Positions 1-7,967 are shown, counted from the stretch's first letter. The stretch is 64,000 bases of DNA from VRUE01 sp963817905 (GCA_963817905.1 CAWFPS010000002.1:1231313-1295312); one strand, 5' to 3'. The notes: generated from the letters alone by a model not told the origin. Made by a program: numbers and translations.

Positions 1-1
1 G

Positions 2-2146
2 CCCGTGATGGGCCGCAGCCCTTCCTTCGAGGAATGCCTCAAGGCTGGCCAGGAGCTGAAGAAGACCTACGACGCGGAGCCCGACGCGAAGAAAATCATC
101 GACGTCGCCCAGGGCCTCGAGGGGATCATCCGCAACAACTCGATCCACGCCGCCGCGGTGGTGATCGCCGACCGCCCGCTTCAGGAAGTGGTGCCGCTGC
201 AGCTGGCCGAGGACAAGACCGCCCCGGCCCCATCGAACGGCAACGGGAGCGGCAAGGCCGAGCGCCAGTACAAGATCGTCACCCAGTACTCGATGGGGCC
301 GATCGAGGAGATCGGGCTGCTGAAGATGGACTTCCTCGGCCTGCGCAACCTCGATGTGATCGAGGACGCGATCGAGATCATCCGCCGCTCGCGCGGCGAG
401 GAGGTCGAGATGGGGTCGATCCCGCTCGACGACGTCAAGACCTACGAAATGCTCGCCCGCGGCGACTCAACCGGCGTCTTCCAGTTCGAGTCGGAGGGGA
501 TGCGCGACGCATTGCGCAAGGTCGGGCCGACCGAGTTCTCCGACCTGGTCGCGCTCGGCGCCCTGTACCGGCCCGGGGCGATGGCCTACATCCCCGCCTA
601 CGCCAAGGGCAAGAAGGACCCCTCGACGGTGCGCTATCCCGACCCGCGCCTGCGCGCGATCACCGAGGAGACCCACGGCTGCGTCGTCTACCAGGAGCAG
701 CTGATGGCGATCGCTCGCGAGATGGCCGGCTTCTCCGGCGCCGAGGCCGATGACCTGCGCAAGGCGATCGGCAAGAAGAAGCGCGAGCTGATGGCGACGA
801 TGAAAGACAAGTTCATGCAGGGCATGTCCGAATCAAACACGGCACCCAATGTCGCCAAGGACCTCTGGAAGCTGAACGAAGCCGCCGCCGACTACTCGTT
901 CAACAAGTCCCACGCCGCCTGCTACGGGATGATCTCCTACCGCACCGCCTACCTCAAGGCGAACTACCCGGCCGAGTACATGGCGGCGGTGATCTCCTCG
1001 GTGATGAACACCAAGGACAAGGTCCCCTTCTTCGTCAACCGCTGCGAGGAGATGGGGATCGAGGTGCTGCCGCCCGACGTCAACTCCTCCGACCACAGCT
1101 TCGTCGTCTCCGAGAACGCGATCCGCTTCGGCCTCGACGCGGTCAAGAACGTCGGCCATGCCGCGGTCGAGGCGATCCTGCGCGCCCGCGAGGACGCCCC
1201 GATCGCCTCGATCTGGGACTTCTGCGAGCGGGTCGACTCCCGCGCGGTCAACAAACGCGCGATCGAATGCCTGGTCAAGTGTGGCGCCCTGGACTCCACC
1301 GAGGCCACCCGCAAGGGGATGCTGGAGGCATTGCCGGCGGCGCAGTCCGGGGGCCAGAAGGCCCAGGAAGACGCGCAGCTGGGCCAGGGCTCGATCTTCG
1401 ACTGCGGCGACGATGCCGGCCAGGCCGGCGGCTCCGCCCAGGCCCAGCACCGCCCACCGATCTCGGCCGCCGAGTTCGAGCGTGCCGAGCTGCTGGCATT
1501 GGAGAAGGAGACGCTAGGGACGTACCTCTCCTCGCACCCCCTGACCGAGGTGCGCGGGGCGCTCCGGGCCCGGGTCGATTGCAGCCTCTCCGAGCTCGCC
1601 GGCAAGCAGGACGGCTCCTGGGTGCGGGTCGGCGGCATCGTCACCGAGTGCAAGAAGATCCGCACCAAGAGCGGCAACCAGATGATGTTCGCCACCCTCG
1701 ACGATGTCGAGGGCCAGGTCGAGATGCTGGTCTTCAAGGCCGACCAGGCCGAGAGCGCCGCGGTGATCGAGCCCGACGCGATCGTGCTCGTGCGCGGGCG
1801 TCTCGATCACAAGAACCGCGACGAGACCAAGCTGGTCGTCCAGGAGGCCGAGCGCTTCGAACCCGATGCGGCCGAGATCGCCGCGGCGCCGGAGGCAGCA
1901 AGCGCCCAAAGCGGTCCCTTCGAGGTCGAGATCGAGGCGCCCCTGCTGACCGTCGCGCTGGTCGACGAACTGAAGGCCGTGCTTGAGCATCACAAGGGCG
2001 AGGCCGAGGTCCACCTCGCGATCCGTAACGGCGCCGCCGAGCCGAGGCGCTTCCTGCTCGGCGAGGAGTACCGCGTGCGGCCGTCGGGCCGCCTGCAGAG
2101 CGAGCTTGATCACCTGCTCGGATCCGCCGCGGCCCTGGCCGCCTGA
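2..2146 (+). CDS. dnaE: DNA polymerase III alpha subunit, 3' part
   Basis: Replicative DNA polymerase catalytic subunit, truncated by the window edge; the frame is open from base 2. About 714 residues are visible out of a family length near 1150-1200, so the PHP domain and most of the palm with its catalytic aspartates lie upstream. Visible are the fingers region (IIRNNSIHAAAVVIAD, then GLRNLDVIEDA, VFQFESEGM and FNKSHAACYGMISYRTAYLK), the helix-hairpin-helix region after residue 330, and a C-terminal OB fold (WVRVGGIVTECKKIRTKSG, residues about 535-620). A variable region near residues 440-485 separates the HhH and OB parts. The TGA stop at 2144-2146 falls inside the left arm of an interspersed repeat. 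Identification is secure. Confidence 0.96.
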   Translation, partial: PVMGRSPSFEECLKAGQELKKTYDAEPDAKKIIDVAQGLEGIIRNNSIHAAAVVIADRPLQEVVPLQLAEDKTAPAPSNGNGSGKAERQYKIVTQYSMGPIEEIGLLKMDFLGLRNLDVIEDAIEIIRRSRGEEVEMGSIPLDDVKTYEMLARGDSTGVFQFESEGMRDALRKVGPTEFSDLVALGALYRPGAMAYIPAYAKGKKDPSTVRYPDPRLRAITEETHGCVVYQEQLMAIAREMAGFSGAEADDLRKAIGKKKRELMATMKDKFMQGMSESNTAPNVAKDLWKLNEAAADYSFNKSHAACYGMISYRTAYLKANYPAEYMAAVISSVMNTKDKVPFFVNRCEEMGIEVLPPDVNSSDHSFVVSENAIRFGLDAVKNVGHAAVEAILRAREDAPIASIWDFCERVDSRAVNKRAIECLVKCGALDSTEATRKGMLEALPAAQSGGQKAQEDAQLGQGSIFDCGDDAGQAGGSAQAQHRPPISAAEFERAELLALEKETLGTYLSSHPLTEVRGALRARVDCSLSELAGKQDGSWVRVGGIVTECKKIRTKSGNQMMFATLDDVEGQVEMLVFKADQAESAAVIEPDAIVLVRGRLDHKNRDETKLVVQEAERFEPDAAEIAAAPEAASAQSGPFEVEIEAPLLTVALVDELKAVLEHHKGEAEVHLAIRNGAAEPRRFLLGEEYRVRPSGRLQSELDHLLGSAAALAA

Positions 2147-2243
2147 ACGCGTCGACCGGCGCATTTCGGAGTCCTCGGTCGCTCGCGTGCGGAGCACGCC
2201 ACGCTCCCTGCGTCCCCCGAACTGCTTGGTTGACGCATCCAGG
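2142..2243 (+). repeat. Interspersed hairpin-flanked repeat, copy 1
   Basis: A core of about 70 nt (2158-2227) begins GGCGCATTTCGG and ends CTGCTT. It matches cores at 29797-29864 (inverted) and 40146-40216. The core contains a short GCGTGC / GCACGC hairpin. It is enclosed by 16-nt arms, 2142-2157 and 2228-2243, that pair at about 13 of 16 positions, counting one G-T wobble. The left arm includes the dnaE stop codon. The arm sequence is unlike that of the other two copies although pairing is kept. It lies in the short gap between dnaE and the next gene. Confidence 0.8.
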
Positions 2244-2260
2244 GTCCGTAGACTTTTGCC

Positions 2261-2635
2261 ATGCCCGCCATTCGCGACAAGACCGGTGAGTGTCGCCAGT
2301 GCCGATCCTTCTGCGACAAGATGGTCGAGCCGCGCGGTTGCGTCGAAATGCGCTGCCGCTACCTCTACTCCTTCGTCGACATGCTGACCGGCAGCCAGTA
2401 CGTCGGCTGCATGCAGGATGTCTTTGCCGCCAAGGTCGACCTTGAGGCCGTGCAGCAGCCGGGCGGCTTCGGCGGCGTCAAGATGACCGGTGACGCCCTG
2501 CCGCACTGCCAGTTCTCGGTCGAGCGGGCCTACGAGGGCACGGGCGAGTCCTACGACTGCGTCAACCGCCGCTTCTTCGACTGCTCCGATGCCAGCCCCG
2601 AGGCGATTAAGGCTTTCGACCTCCGCGACGTCTGA
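2261..2635 (+). CDS. Cys-rich small protein of unknown function
   Basis: A 124-residue soluble protein with no signal peptide or membrane segment. It has nine cysteines: C11-x2-C14-x3-C18, then two in GCVEMRC, one in YVGC, then PHC, DC and DCS. The N-terminal C-x2-C-x3-C spacing suggests a metal or Fe-S site, but no family is recognised. Coding is supported by G/C-rich third positions, a clean ATG and its isolation between two repeat elements. The nearest neighbours, dnaE upstream and an acyl-CoA dehydrogenase downstream, do not suggest a role. Conserved status cannot be tested here. Confidence 0.7.
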   Translation: MPAIRDKTGECRQCRSFCDKMVEPRGCVEMRCRYLYSFVDMLTGSQYVGCMQDVFAAKVDLEAVQQPGGFGGVKMTGDALPHCQFSVERAYEGTGESYDCVNRRFFDCSDASPEAIKAFDLRDV

Positions 2636-2645
2636 TCCCGCCCTG

Positions 2646-2696
2646 CGAACCGCATCAAATTCTCACCCTCCCAGGTAGAGAACTTGATGCAGTTCG
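2646..2696. repeat. Inverted repeat, GCATCAAATTCTC family, copy 1
   Basis: Left arm 2646-2664 and right arm 2678-2696 pair at 17 of 19 positions around a 13-nt loop. The same arm sequence (GCATCAAATTCTC) recurs as a perfect palindrome at 35966-36018. It lies 11 bases after the Cys-rich gene and 40 bases before the acyl-CoA dehydrogenase, so it could end the first transcript. No U-tract follows. Confidence 0.75.
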
Positions 2697-2735
2697 AGGG
2701 TCACGACGCGGTCCCATGCCGTACGATCCCGCGCC

Positions 2736-4028
2736 ATGAGCGATGACGCGGCAGTGGCAGAGGCAGAGAAACTGGTTGCGGAGACGGCCGGGGAGGCAAA
2801 CGAGGCAGTTGAGGGGCCGAAGTTCACCCTCGAGCTGAACCAAGACCAGAAGGACATTCGCGAGTGGGTGCACGGCTTCGCCGAGGGCGTCGCCCGTCCC
2901 GCCGCCGAGGAATGGGACGAGCGCGAGGAGACGCCGTGGCCGGTGATCCAGGAGGCCGCCAAGATAGGCCTCTACAGCTTCGAAGCGCTGGGCCAGTTCT
3001 GGGCCGATGAGACCGGCCTGACCCTGCCGATCGCCAACGAGGAGCTTTTCTGGGGCGACGCCGGGATCGGCATGGCGATCATGGGCACCTCTCTCGCCGT
3101 CGCCGCGATCTTCGGCCAGGGCACGCCCGAGCAGATGGGCGAGTGGATTCCGCAGTGCTTCGGCAGCGCTGACGATCCCAAGGTCGCCGCGTTTTGCGCC
3201 TCGGAGCCCGACGCCGGCTCGGACGTATCGGCGATCCGCACCACGGCGAAGTACGACGAAGCTGCGGACGAGTGGGTGGTCAACGGCCAGAAGGCATGGG
3301 CCACCAACGGCGGCATCGCCGACGTTCACGTCGTCATCGCCTCCGTCGACCGTGAGCTGGGCTCGCGCGGCCACGCCGCCTTCGTGATCCCGCCCGGGAC
3401 GAAGGGCTGCGAGCAGGGAGCCAAGGTGAAGAAGCACGGCCTCCGCGCCTCTCACACCGCTGACGTCCACCTCGATGACTGCCGCGTGCCGGGCGCCTGC
3501 CTGCTCGGCGGTAAAGAGAAGCTCGACGAACGACTGGCGCGCGTACGCGAGGGCAAACGAGCCAAATCGCAGGCGGCAATGCAGACCTTCGAGGCGAGTC
3601 GGCCGACGGTCGGCGCCCAGGCCCTCGGCATCGCCCGCGCCGCCTACGAGTACGCGCTCGAGTACGCCAAAGAGCGTCGCCAGTTCGGCCGCGCGATCGT
3701 CGAGAACCAGTCGATCGCCTTCACCCTCGCCGACATGAAGCTGGAGATCGATGCCGCCCGCCTGCTGGTCTGGCGCGCTGCCTGGATGGGCCGCACCGGC
3801 CAGAAATTCGAAAACGCCGAGGGTTCGATGTCGAAGCTGAAGGCGGGCGAGGTGGCCGTCTGGGCAACCGAGCGAGCGATCCAGATCCTCGGCGGCAACG
3901 GCTACACGCGAGAGTTCCCGGTCGAGCGGATGCACCGCGACGCCAAGATCTACACGATCTTCGAGGGGACCTCGGAGATCCAGCGGCTGGTTATCTCCCG
4001 GTCGATCTCGGGCGTGCACGTCAAATAG
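2736..4028 (+). CDS. Acyl-CoA dehydrogenase
   Basis: A 430-residue FAD-dependent dehydrogenase that should introduce a double bond at C2-C3 of acyl-CoA thioesters and pass electrons to ETF. The N-terminal helical domain starts near residue 30 (LNQDQKDIREWVHGFAEG). The middle beta domain carries the FAD-binding stretch FCASEPDAGSDVSAIRT and VNGQKAWATNGG. The C-terminal helical domain has YAKERRQFGRAI and QILGGNGYTREFPVERMHRDAKI, ending with IFEGTSEIQ, which contains the usual catalytic Glu position. The first 28 residues are an acidic, Ala-rich extension. The gene stands alone between two palindromic elements. The substrate chain length cannot be told. Confidence 0.93.
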   Translation: MSDDAAVAEAEKLVAETAGEANEAVEGPKFTLELNQDQKDIREWVHGFAEGVARPAAEEWDEREETPWPVIQEAAKIGLYSFEALGQFWADETGLTLPIANEELFWGDAGIGMAIMGTSLAVAAIFGQGTPEQMGEWIPQCFGSADDPKVAAFCASEPDAGSDVSAIRTTAKYDEAADEWVVNGQKAWATNGGIADVHVVIASVDRELGSRGHAAFVIPPGTKGCEQGAKVKKHGLRASHTADVHLDDCRVPGACLLGGKEKLDERLARVREGKRAKSQAAMQTFEASRPTVGAQALGIARAAYEYALEYAKERRQFGRAIVENQSIAFTLADMKLEIDAARLLVWRAAWMGRTGQKFENAEGSMSKLKAGEVAVWATERAIQILGGNGYTREFPVERMHRDAKIYTIFEGTSEIQRLVISRSISGVHVK

Positions 4029-4038
4029 CGCGAGGCGC

Positions 4039-4184
4039 AAGGAGCGGCGATCCGCTCGCGCGGGAATCGATGTCGCACGCGCTTCGCGCTTAGCGACGAA
4101 TGATGAGCGCGGCTAACGCCGCGCGATCACCGGATTGCATAGGCCGCTTCGCGACATTCCCGCGAGAGCGGATCGCCGCTCCTT
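4039..4184. terminator. Long bidirectional hairpin between convergent genes
   Basis: Arms 4039-4076 and 4151-4184 pair over about 33 bases, with one mismatch and a 4-nt bulge. The enclosed 74 nt holds a second hairpin (GCGCGGC-TAAC-GCCGCGC). The acyl-CoA dehydrogenase and nfo converge here, and the nfo stop codon lies at the edge of the right arm. The position suits a terminator for both strands, although it lacks U-tracts and is unusually long. Confidence 0.65.
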
Positions 4185-5046
4185 ACTTCTGACGCCTTTT
4201 GAGGCCGGTCTTGCGCAGGCGTTTGGCCGCCAGGACTTCCTTGCGGTCCGCGCCTTTCTTCTCCGGCCCCGGTGTCTCCAGTGTCGCTGGGAGGCCCTCG
4301 AACCTTGGCTCTGAGAGGAAGGCCGCCAGGCCCTGTTTGCCCATCTCGCCCTTGCCGATGTTGGCGTGGCGGTCGCGGCTGGAGCCGAGCGGGGCGGCGG
4401 CGTCGTTTACGTGCAGGCAGCCGAGGCGGTCCAGGCCGACCTTGGCATCGGCTTCGTCGACAATGGCGGAGAGGTGGGTTTCGTCGGTGACGTCGTAGCC
4501 CTGGACGAAGAGGTGGCAGGAGTCGAGACAGAGGCCGAGGCGCTTGGCGCTGCCGGCCAGTTCGATCAGCTCTGCCGTCTGGTCGAAGTCGCGGCCGAGG
4601 AGGCCCTTGTGGCCTGCTGTCTGCTCGAGGAGGAGCGGGCAGCGCTCGCTGTCTTTGAGCGCCGCGGCGATCGTCTTCCCGGCCCGCTTCATCGACGGCC
4701 CCAGCGGCTCTTTGACCTGGGCGCCGGGGTGCAGGACGACGCCCGCGGCGCCGATCTCGTCACCGATCCGCAGCGCGTGCGTGAGCGATGCCTGGGACTT
4801 CTTGCGCAGCTCTTTGTCCTTGCTCGCGCAGTTGATCAGGTAGACCGCGTGGATTACGACCGCTTCGACCGGCGAGTCGTCCATCGCCTCTTTGAAGGCG
4901 GCGAAATCGTCCGGCCCGTACTTCGTCGGCCGCCACATCCGCGGGCTCTGGTTGAAGATCTGAATCGATTCGCAGCCGCGCTCGGCACCGCGCTCGATCG
5001 CCTTGTCCAGTCCGCCAGATGTAGAGACATGCGCGCCAATAAGCAT
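4183..5046 (-). CDS. nfo: Endonuclease IV, AP endonuclease
   Basis: A 287-residue enzyme of the Nfo/Apn1 family that incises DNA 5' to abasic sites in base-excision repair and uses a trinuclear zinc site. The fold is a TIM barrel. Recognisable blocks are MLIGAHVSTSGG at the start, IQIFNQSPRMW, VVLHPGAQV, LLLEQTAGHKG (a metal-ligand Glu), LCLDSCHLFVQGYDV, CLHVNDAAAPLGSSRDRHANIGKGEMG and LETPG near the end, which together hold the expected His/Asp/Glu ligands. Length is normal for the family. The ATG start gives the exact family N-terminus. It is transcribed away from the adjacent tRNA. Confidence 0.96.
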   Translation of the reverse strand: MLIGAHVSTSGGLDKAIERGAERGCESIQIFNQSPRMWRPTKYGPDDFAAFKEAMDDSPVEAVVIHAVYLINCASKDKELRKKSQASLTHALRIGDEIGAAGVVLHPGAQVKEPLGPSMKRAGKTIAAALKDSERCPLLLEQTAGHKGLLGRDFDQTAELIELAGSAKRLGLCLDSCHLFVQGYDVTDETHLSAIVDEADAKVGLDRLGCLHVNDAAAPLGSSRDRHANIGKGEMGKQGLAAFLSEPRFEGLPATLETPGPEKKGADRKEVLAAKRLRKTGLKRRQK

Positions 5047-5084
5047 GGATTTCGCATCCTATGGAGCCAATTGTGCGACGCGCC

Positions 5085-5112
5085 TTGACGCTTCAAGTCA
5101 CGGACATATCGT
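5085..5112 (+). promoter_or_regulatory. Probable promoter of the tRNA gene
   Basis: A TTGACG -35 hexamer (5085-5090) and a TATCGT -10 hexamer (5107-5112) are 16 bases apart. A transcript would start a few bases before the tRNA at 5122. The -35 box is good and the -10 box weak. The call is based on spacing and position only. Confidence 0.4.
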
Positions 5113-5121
5113 CGCTCGCGT

Positions 5122-5195
5122 CCCCCCGTAGCTCAGTGGATAGAGCGCGCCTCTGACTAAGTGCGAGGTCGCGGGTTCGAATCCCGCCGGGGGGA
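5122..5195 (+). tRNA. tRNA gene with aberrant anticodon arm; identity unclear
   Basis: The acceptor stem is CCCCCCG (5122-5128) pairing with CGGGGGG (5188-5194), with discriminator A5195 and no encoded CCA. U8 and A9 are in place. The D-arm GCTC/GAGC (5131-5146) and T-arm GCGGG-TTCGAAT-CCCGC (5171-5187) are perfect. The body resembles tRNA-Arg (TAGCTCAGTGGATAGAGC). The anticodon arm is abnormal: stem 5148-5152 against 5161-5165 has three good pairs, one C-U mismatch and one U-G wobble. The loop CTGACTAA has 8 nt. U33 and A37/A38 are recognisable, so the reading could be GAC, ACU or a four-base GACU. It may be a degenerate tRNA or an expanded-loop tRNA. Confidence 0.65.
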
Positions 5196-5256
5196 TGCGA
5201 AAAGCCAGGTTGAGTCCCTTTGCTGCGCTACTCTGTGAGTACTTAGTCAGAGGCGC
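5147..5256. repeat. 16-bp inverted repeat joining the tRNA anticodon arm to downstream DNA
   Basis: Bases 5147-5162 (GCGCCTCTGACTAAGT), the 5' and loop part of the tRNA anticodon arm, are the exact reverse complement of 5241-5256. In a longer precursor the two could pair and disrupt the anticodon arm. The DNA from 5196 to 5386 otherwise holds only a terminator hairpin, and no gene is supported there. Confidence 0.75.
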
Positions 5257-5311
5257 TGCTGACGCTGAGGCGGGTTCGGCTCAGGCCGGGCTGCTTGTGG
5301 AGCAGCTTCTT

Positions 5312-5345
5312 ACACGACAGGCCCGCTCCGGCGGGCCTGTCGTGT
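5312..5345 (+). terminator. Hairpin terminator between tRNA and gltX
   Basis: A perfect 15-bp stem (ACACGACAGGCCCGC and its complement) closes a TCCG tetraloop. It is the canonical position for ending the tRNA transcript and lies 41 bases before gltX. There is only a weak T-rich tail (TCTTC). Confidence 0.7.
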
Positions 5346-5386
5346 CTTCGCTCCCGACGGGAGTGCCGTTCATCTAGATTGCCTCC

Positions 5387-6754
5387 GTGCCTGACGATTC
5401 CCCCCCTCGCCTCCGCTTCGCTCCGTCGCCCACCGGCGCCCTGCACATCGGCGGCGCCCGCACGGCTCTCTACAACTGGCTTGCTGCTCGTCACGGCGGC
5501 GGTGAGCTGGTCTTGCGGATCGAGGACACCGACCGCGAGCGCTCGACCGAGGAGAACGTGGCGCAGATCCTCGACGCGCTGGAGTGGCTGGAGCTGGACT
5601 GGGACATCGGGCCGGTTTCGCAGGCCTCGCGCGCGGACAGGCATGCTGAGGCCCTCCAGCGCCTGCTCGACTCCGGCGCGGCCTACCGCGACACCGCCAC
5701 CGGTAAGGACGTCGAGGCCTGGAAGGCCGAGCACGGCACCGATCTCGGCTACCGCGGCGAGCCGGTGAGCGAGGAGGGCGCTGCGGTGCGGCTGCGGGTG
5801 CCCGACGAGGGGGAGACGGTGGTGCATGACCTGATCCGCGGCCCAGTCAGCTTTCCCAACCGAAGCTATGACGACTTTGTCATCGCCCGCGGCGACGGCT
5901 CGGTCCTCTACAACTTCGCGGTCGCCGTCGACGACGCCGAGATGGGGATCACCGAGGTGGTGCGCGGCGACGACCACCTCTCCAACACGCCGAAGCAGCT
6001 GCTCGTGCTCGCCTCGCTTGGGCACGAGGCGCCGCGCTACGCGCACCTGCCCCTCTTGCACGGCCCCGACGGCAAGAAGCTCTCCAAGCGCCACGGCGCC
6101 GCCTCGGTGCAGGAGCTGCGCGATGCCGGATACCTGCCGGCTGCCGTGCGCAACTACCTGGCCCTGCTCGGCTGGGGCACCGGCGACGACACCACGGTGA
6201 TGCCGACCGCGGAGCTGATCACTCGCTTCCGGGTCGAGGACGTCGGCCGCTCTGCGGCGATCTTCGATGAGAAGAAGCTGCGATGGCTGAACGGGCGGTT
6301 CATGCGCGAGATGTCGCTCGAGGAATACACGGCCGCCGTCGCCCGCCACCTCGGCCGCGAACCCGACGAGCGCCTGCGCTCGGCCTGTGCGATCGCGCAA
6401 GAGAAAGCCCAGACCCTGGACGAGGTCTGGGCCCTGATTAGTTTTCTGTTCGGGACGCCGGTCGATGACGAGAAGGCCTGGGGCAAGGTGATGCGGGAGG
6501 GCGCCCGCGAGGCCCTCGAAGCCTCCCGCGCTGCGCTGGAGGCGAGTAGCGAGTTCGACGCGAACGCGGTTGAGGCCGCCCTGAACCCCATTCCAGAGCG
6601 GCTGGAGAGCAAGCCGGGCAAGGTCTACCAGCCGATACGGGTGGCGATCACCGGCACCTCGGTGTCGCCCGGAATCTTCGAGTCGCTGGCGGTCCTGGGG
6701 CGCGAGGAATCGCTCTCACGCATCGATGCCGCGCTCGCCCGGCTGCCGTCCTAG
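5387..6754 (+). CDS. gltX: Glutamyl-tRNA synthetase
   Basis: A 455-residue class I aminoacyl-tRNA synthetase that charges tRNA-Glu; in organisms with GatCAB it normally also misacylates tRNA-Gln. The class signature appears as APSPTGALHIGGARTAL near residue 12 and KLSKRHG near residue 240. The zinc-insert region is short, the stem-contact fold follows (VVRGDDHLSNTPKQLLVL), and the anticodon-binding helical domain occupies the last third. The presence of gatCAB at 18-21 kb in the same window and of no glnS fits a GluRS used for both tRNAs. The start is GTG at 5387, the first in-frame start giving the family N-terminus. Confidence 0.95.
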   Translation: MPDDSPPRLRFAPSPTGALHIGGARTALYNWLAARHGGGELVLRIEDTDRERSTEENVAQILDALEWLELDWDIGPVSQASRADRHAEALQRLLDSGAAYRDTATGKDVEAWKAEHGTDLGYRGEPVSEEGAAVRLRVPDEGETVVHDLIRGPVSFPNRSYDDFVIARGDGSVLYNFAVAVDDAEMGITEVVRGDDHLSNTPKQLLVLASLGHEAPRYAHLPLLHGPDGKKLSKRHGAASVQELRDAGYLPAAVRNYLALLGWGTGDDTTVMPTAELITRFRVEDVGRSAAIFDEKKLRWLNGRFMREMSLEEYTAAVARHLGREPDERLRSACAIAQEKAQTLDEVWALISFLFGTPVDDEKAWGKVMREGAREALEASRAALEASSEFDANAVEAALNPIPERLESKPGKVYQPIRVAITGTSVSPGIFESLAVLGREESLSRIDAALARLPS

Positions 6755-6884
6755 CGGACAACCCCGGGCGCTGAAACTCGCCCAAACGGACAAATAACCG
6801 GGATCTCCACCTTAATTTCGGGGATGGCGGGGCTAAACCGTGCGTCCTTTGCTGCCGATGAGGCAGTCGAGGAGTTCTTACGCG

Positions 6885-7967
6885 ATGCCCACGACCAAGC
6901 CCCACACCAACGGCAAGACCAAGGCCGGCGCCACCGGCAAGGACCGCAGCGGCCGCCCGGCGCCCGGCGCCCGCCTCGCGGCGGCCTTCGAGGCGGTCGA
7001 GAAATTCCCGGTCCTGCTCGAGTCCCGAGCCCGGGTCATGCACGCTGCCACCGCCGAGACCGGACGGGTCGGCGAGCTGATCGAGGCGGTCGAGGCCGAT
7101 GTCGGGCTCTCGATCGCGGTGCTGCGCTTCGCCAACCGGGTCGGCGCGCCGGTGGCGAGCATCGGCTCCGTTCCCGCCGCGATCGACGTGCTCAAGCCCT
7201 CCGGGGTCCTCGCGATCGCCGGCACCGCGCCCGTCTTCGACTTCTTCGAGACCAACGGCGGTCGTGAGATGCGCCCCGAGCGCTTCCGCGTCCACGCCCT
7301 CGCCACCCAGCAGGCGGCGGATGAGATCGGCCGTACGATCGGCTGGGAGGATCGCGACGAACTCGCCGTCGCCTCCCTGCTCCACGATGTCGGCCGACTG
7401 GTGATCGCCAACCTTCATCCCGGTGACCGCGGCCATCTCGACGCCGTCGCCAAGACGCCGGAGCAGCGACTGCGCGAGGAACGCGAGCGGCTCGGCATCG
7501 ACCATGCGCTCGTCGGCGGCGTGCTGGCGCGGCGCTGGAACCTGCCGCCCCGGATCGCCGTCTCGATCGAGCGCCACCATGCCGAGGACGCCGAGGGCCT
7601 GGCGGCCTTGGTCGGAACCGCCGACATGGTCGCCCACTACAGCCAGGGCGAGGCGGTTTCCCCCGAGCGCCTGCACGCCTCGGCGAAGCGCTGCGGCCTC
7701 GGCCCAGACGCCCTGCGCGACCTGCTCTATCAGCTTCCCTACACCCGCAACGATGTCTCCCGCGTCTCCGAGCCCTGCCCGCTGTCCGCCCGCGAGCTCG
7801 ACGTCCTCCGCCACCTCTCCGAGGGCATGGTCTACAAGCAGATCGCGGGCGAAATGCAGCTCTCGGTCTCCACCATCCGCACCCATCTGCACAACGTCTA
7901 CGGCAAGATCGGCGCCGTCGACCGCGCCCAGGCCGTTCTCACGGCCCGGGATCGCGGCTGGATCTAA
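6885..7967 (+). CDS. HDOD-domain protein with C-terminal LuxR-type helix-turn-helix
   Basis: About 360 residues from the ATG at 6885, which has GGAG 10 bases upstream; a longer reading from 6840 lacks support. The middle is an HDOD/HD-related domain: AETGRVGELIEAVEADVGLSIAVLRFANR, then SLLHDVGRLVIA with the HD pair and SIERHHAED. The last 65 residues are a GerE/LuxR HTH (LSARELDVLRHLSEGMVYKQIAGEMQLSVSTIRTHLHNVYGKI). The combination suggests a transcriptional regulator whose signal-input module is HDOD. Ligand and targets are unknown. The N-terminus is a basic, low-complexity Gly/Lys/Arg tail. It is followed convergently by a membrane protein. Confidence 0.8.
   Translation: MPTTKPHTNGKTKAGATGKDRSGRPAPGARLAAAFEAVEKFPVLLESRARVMHAATAETGRVGELIEAVEADVGLSIAVLRFANRVGAPVASIGSVPAAIDVLKPSGVLAIAGTAPVFDFFETNGGREMRPERFRVHALATQQAADEIGRTIGWEDRDELAVASLLHDVGRLVIANLHPGDRGHLDAVAKTPEQRLREERERLGIDHALVGGVLARRWNLPPRIAVSIERHHAEDAEGLAALVGTADMVAHYSQGEAVSPERLHASAKRCGLGPDALRDLLYQLPYTRNDVSRVSEPCPLSARELDVLRHLSEGMVYKQIAGEMQLSVSTIRTHLHNVYGKIGAVDRAQAVLTARDRGWI

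Noticed and set aside
833..2506. Long open frames opposite dnaE and elsewhere, many over 200 codons
   Set aside because: In GC-rich DNA the antisense and offset frames of real genes stay open. These frames have no family motifs, are Arg/Ala/Gly-rich and lie entirely over well-identified genes.
5122..5195. Idea that the 8-nt-loop tRNA suppresses the three frameshifts in this window
   Set aside because: A GACU anticodon would read AGUC-type quadruplets, which are not present at the leuC, glycosyltransferase or methyltransferase lesions; the methyltransferase lesion is a deletion in any case.
5195..5377. 60-codon ORF between the tRNA and gltX
   Set aside because: It begins in the last bases of the tRNA and crosses the terminator hairpin, with no ribosome-binding site or domain.
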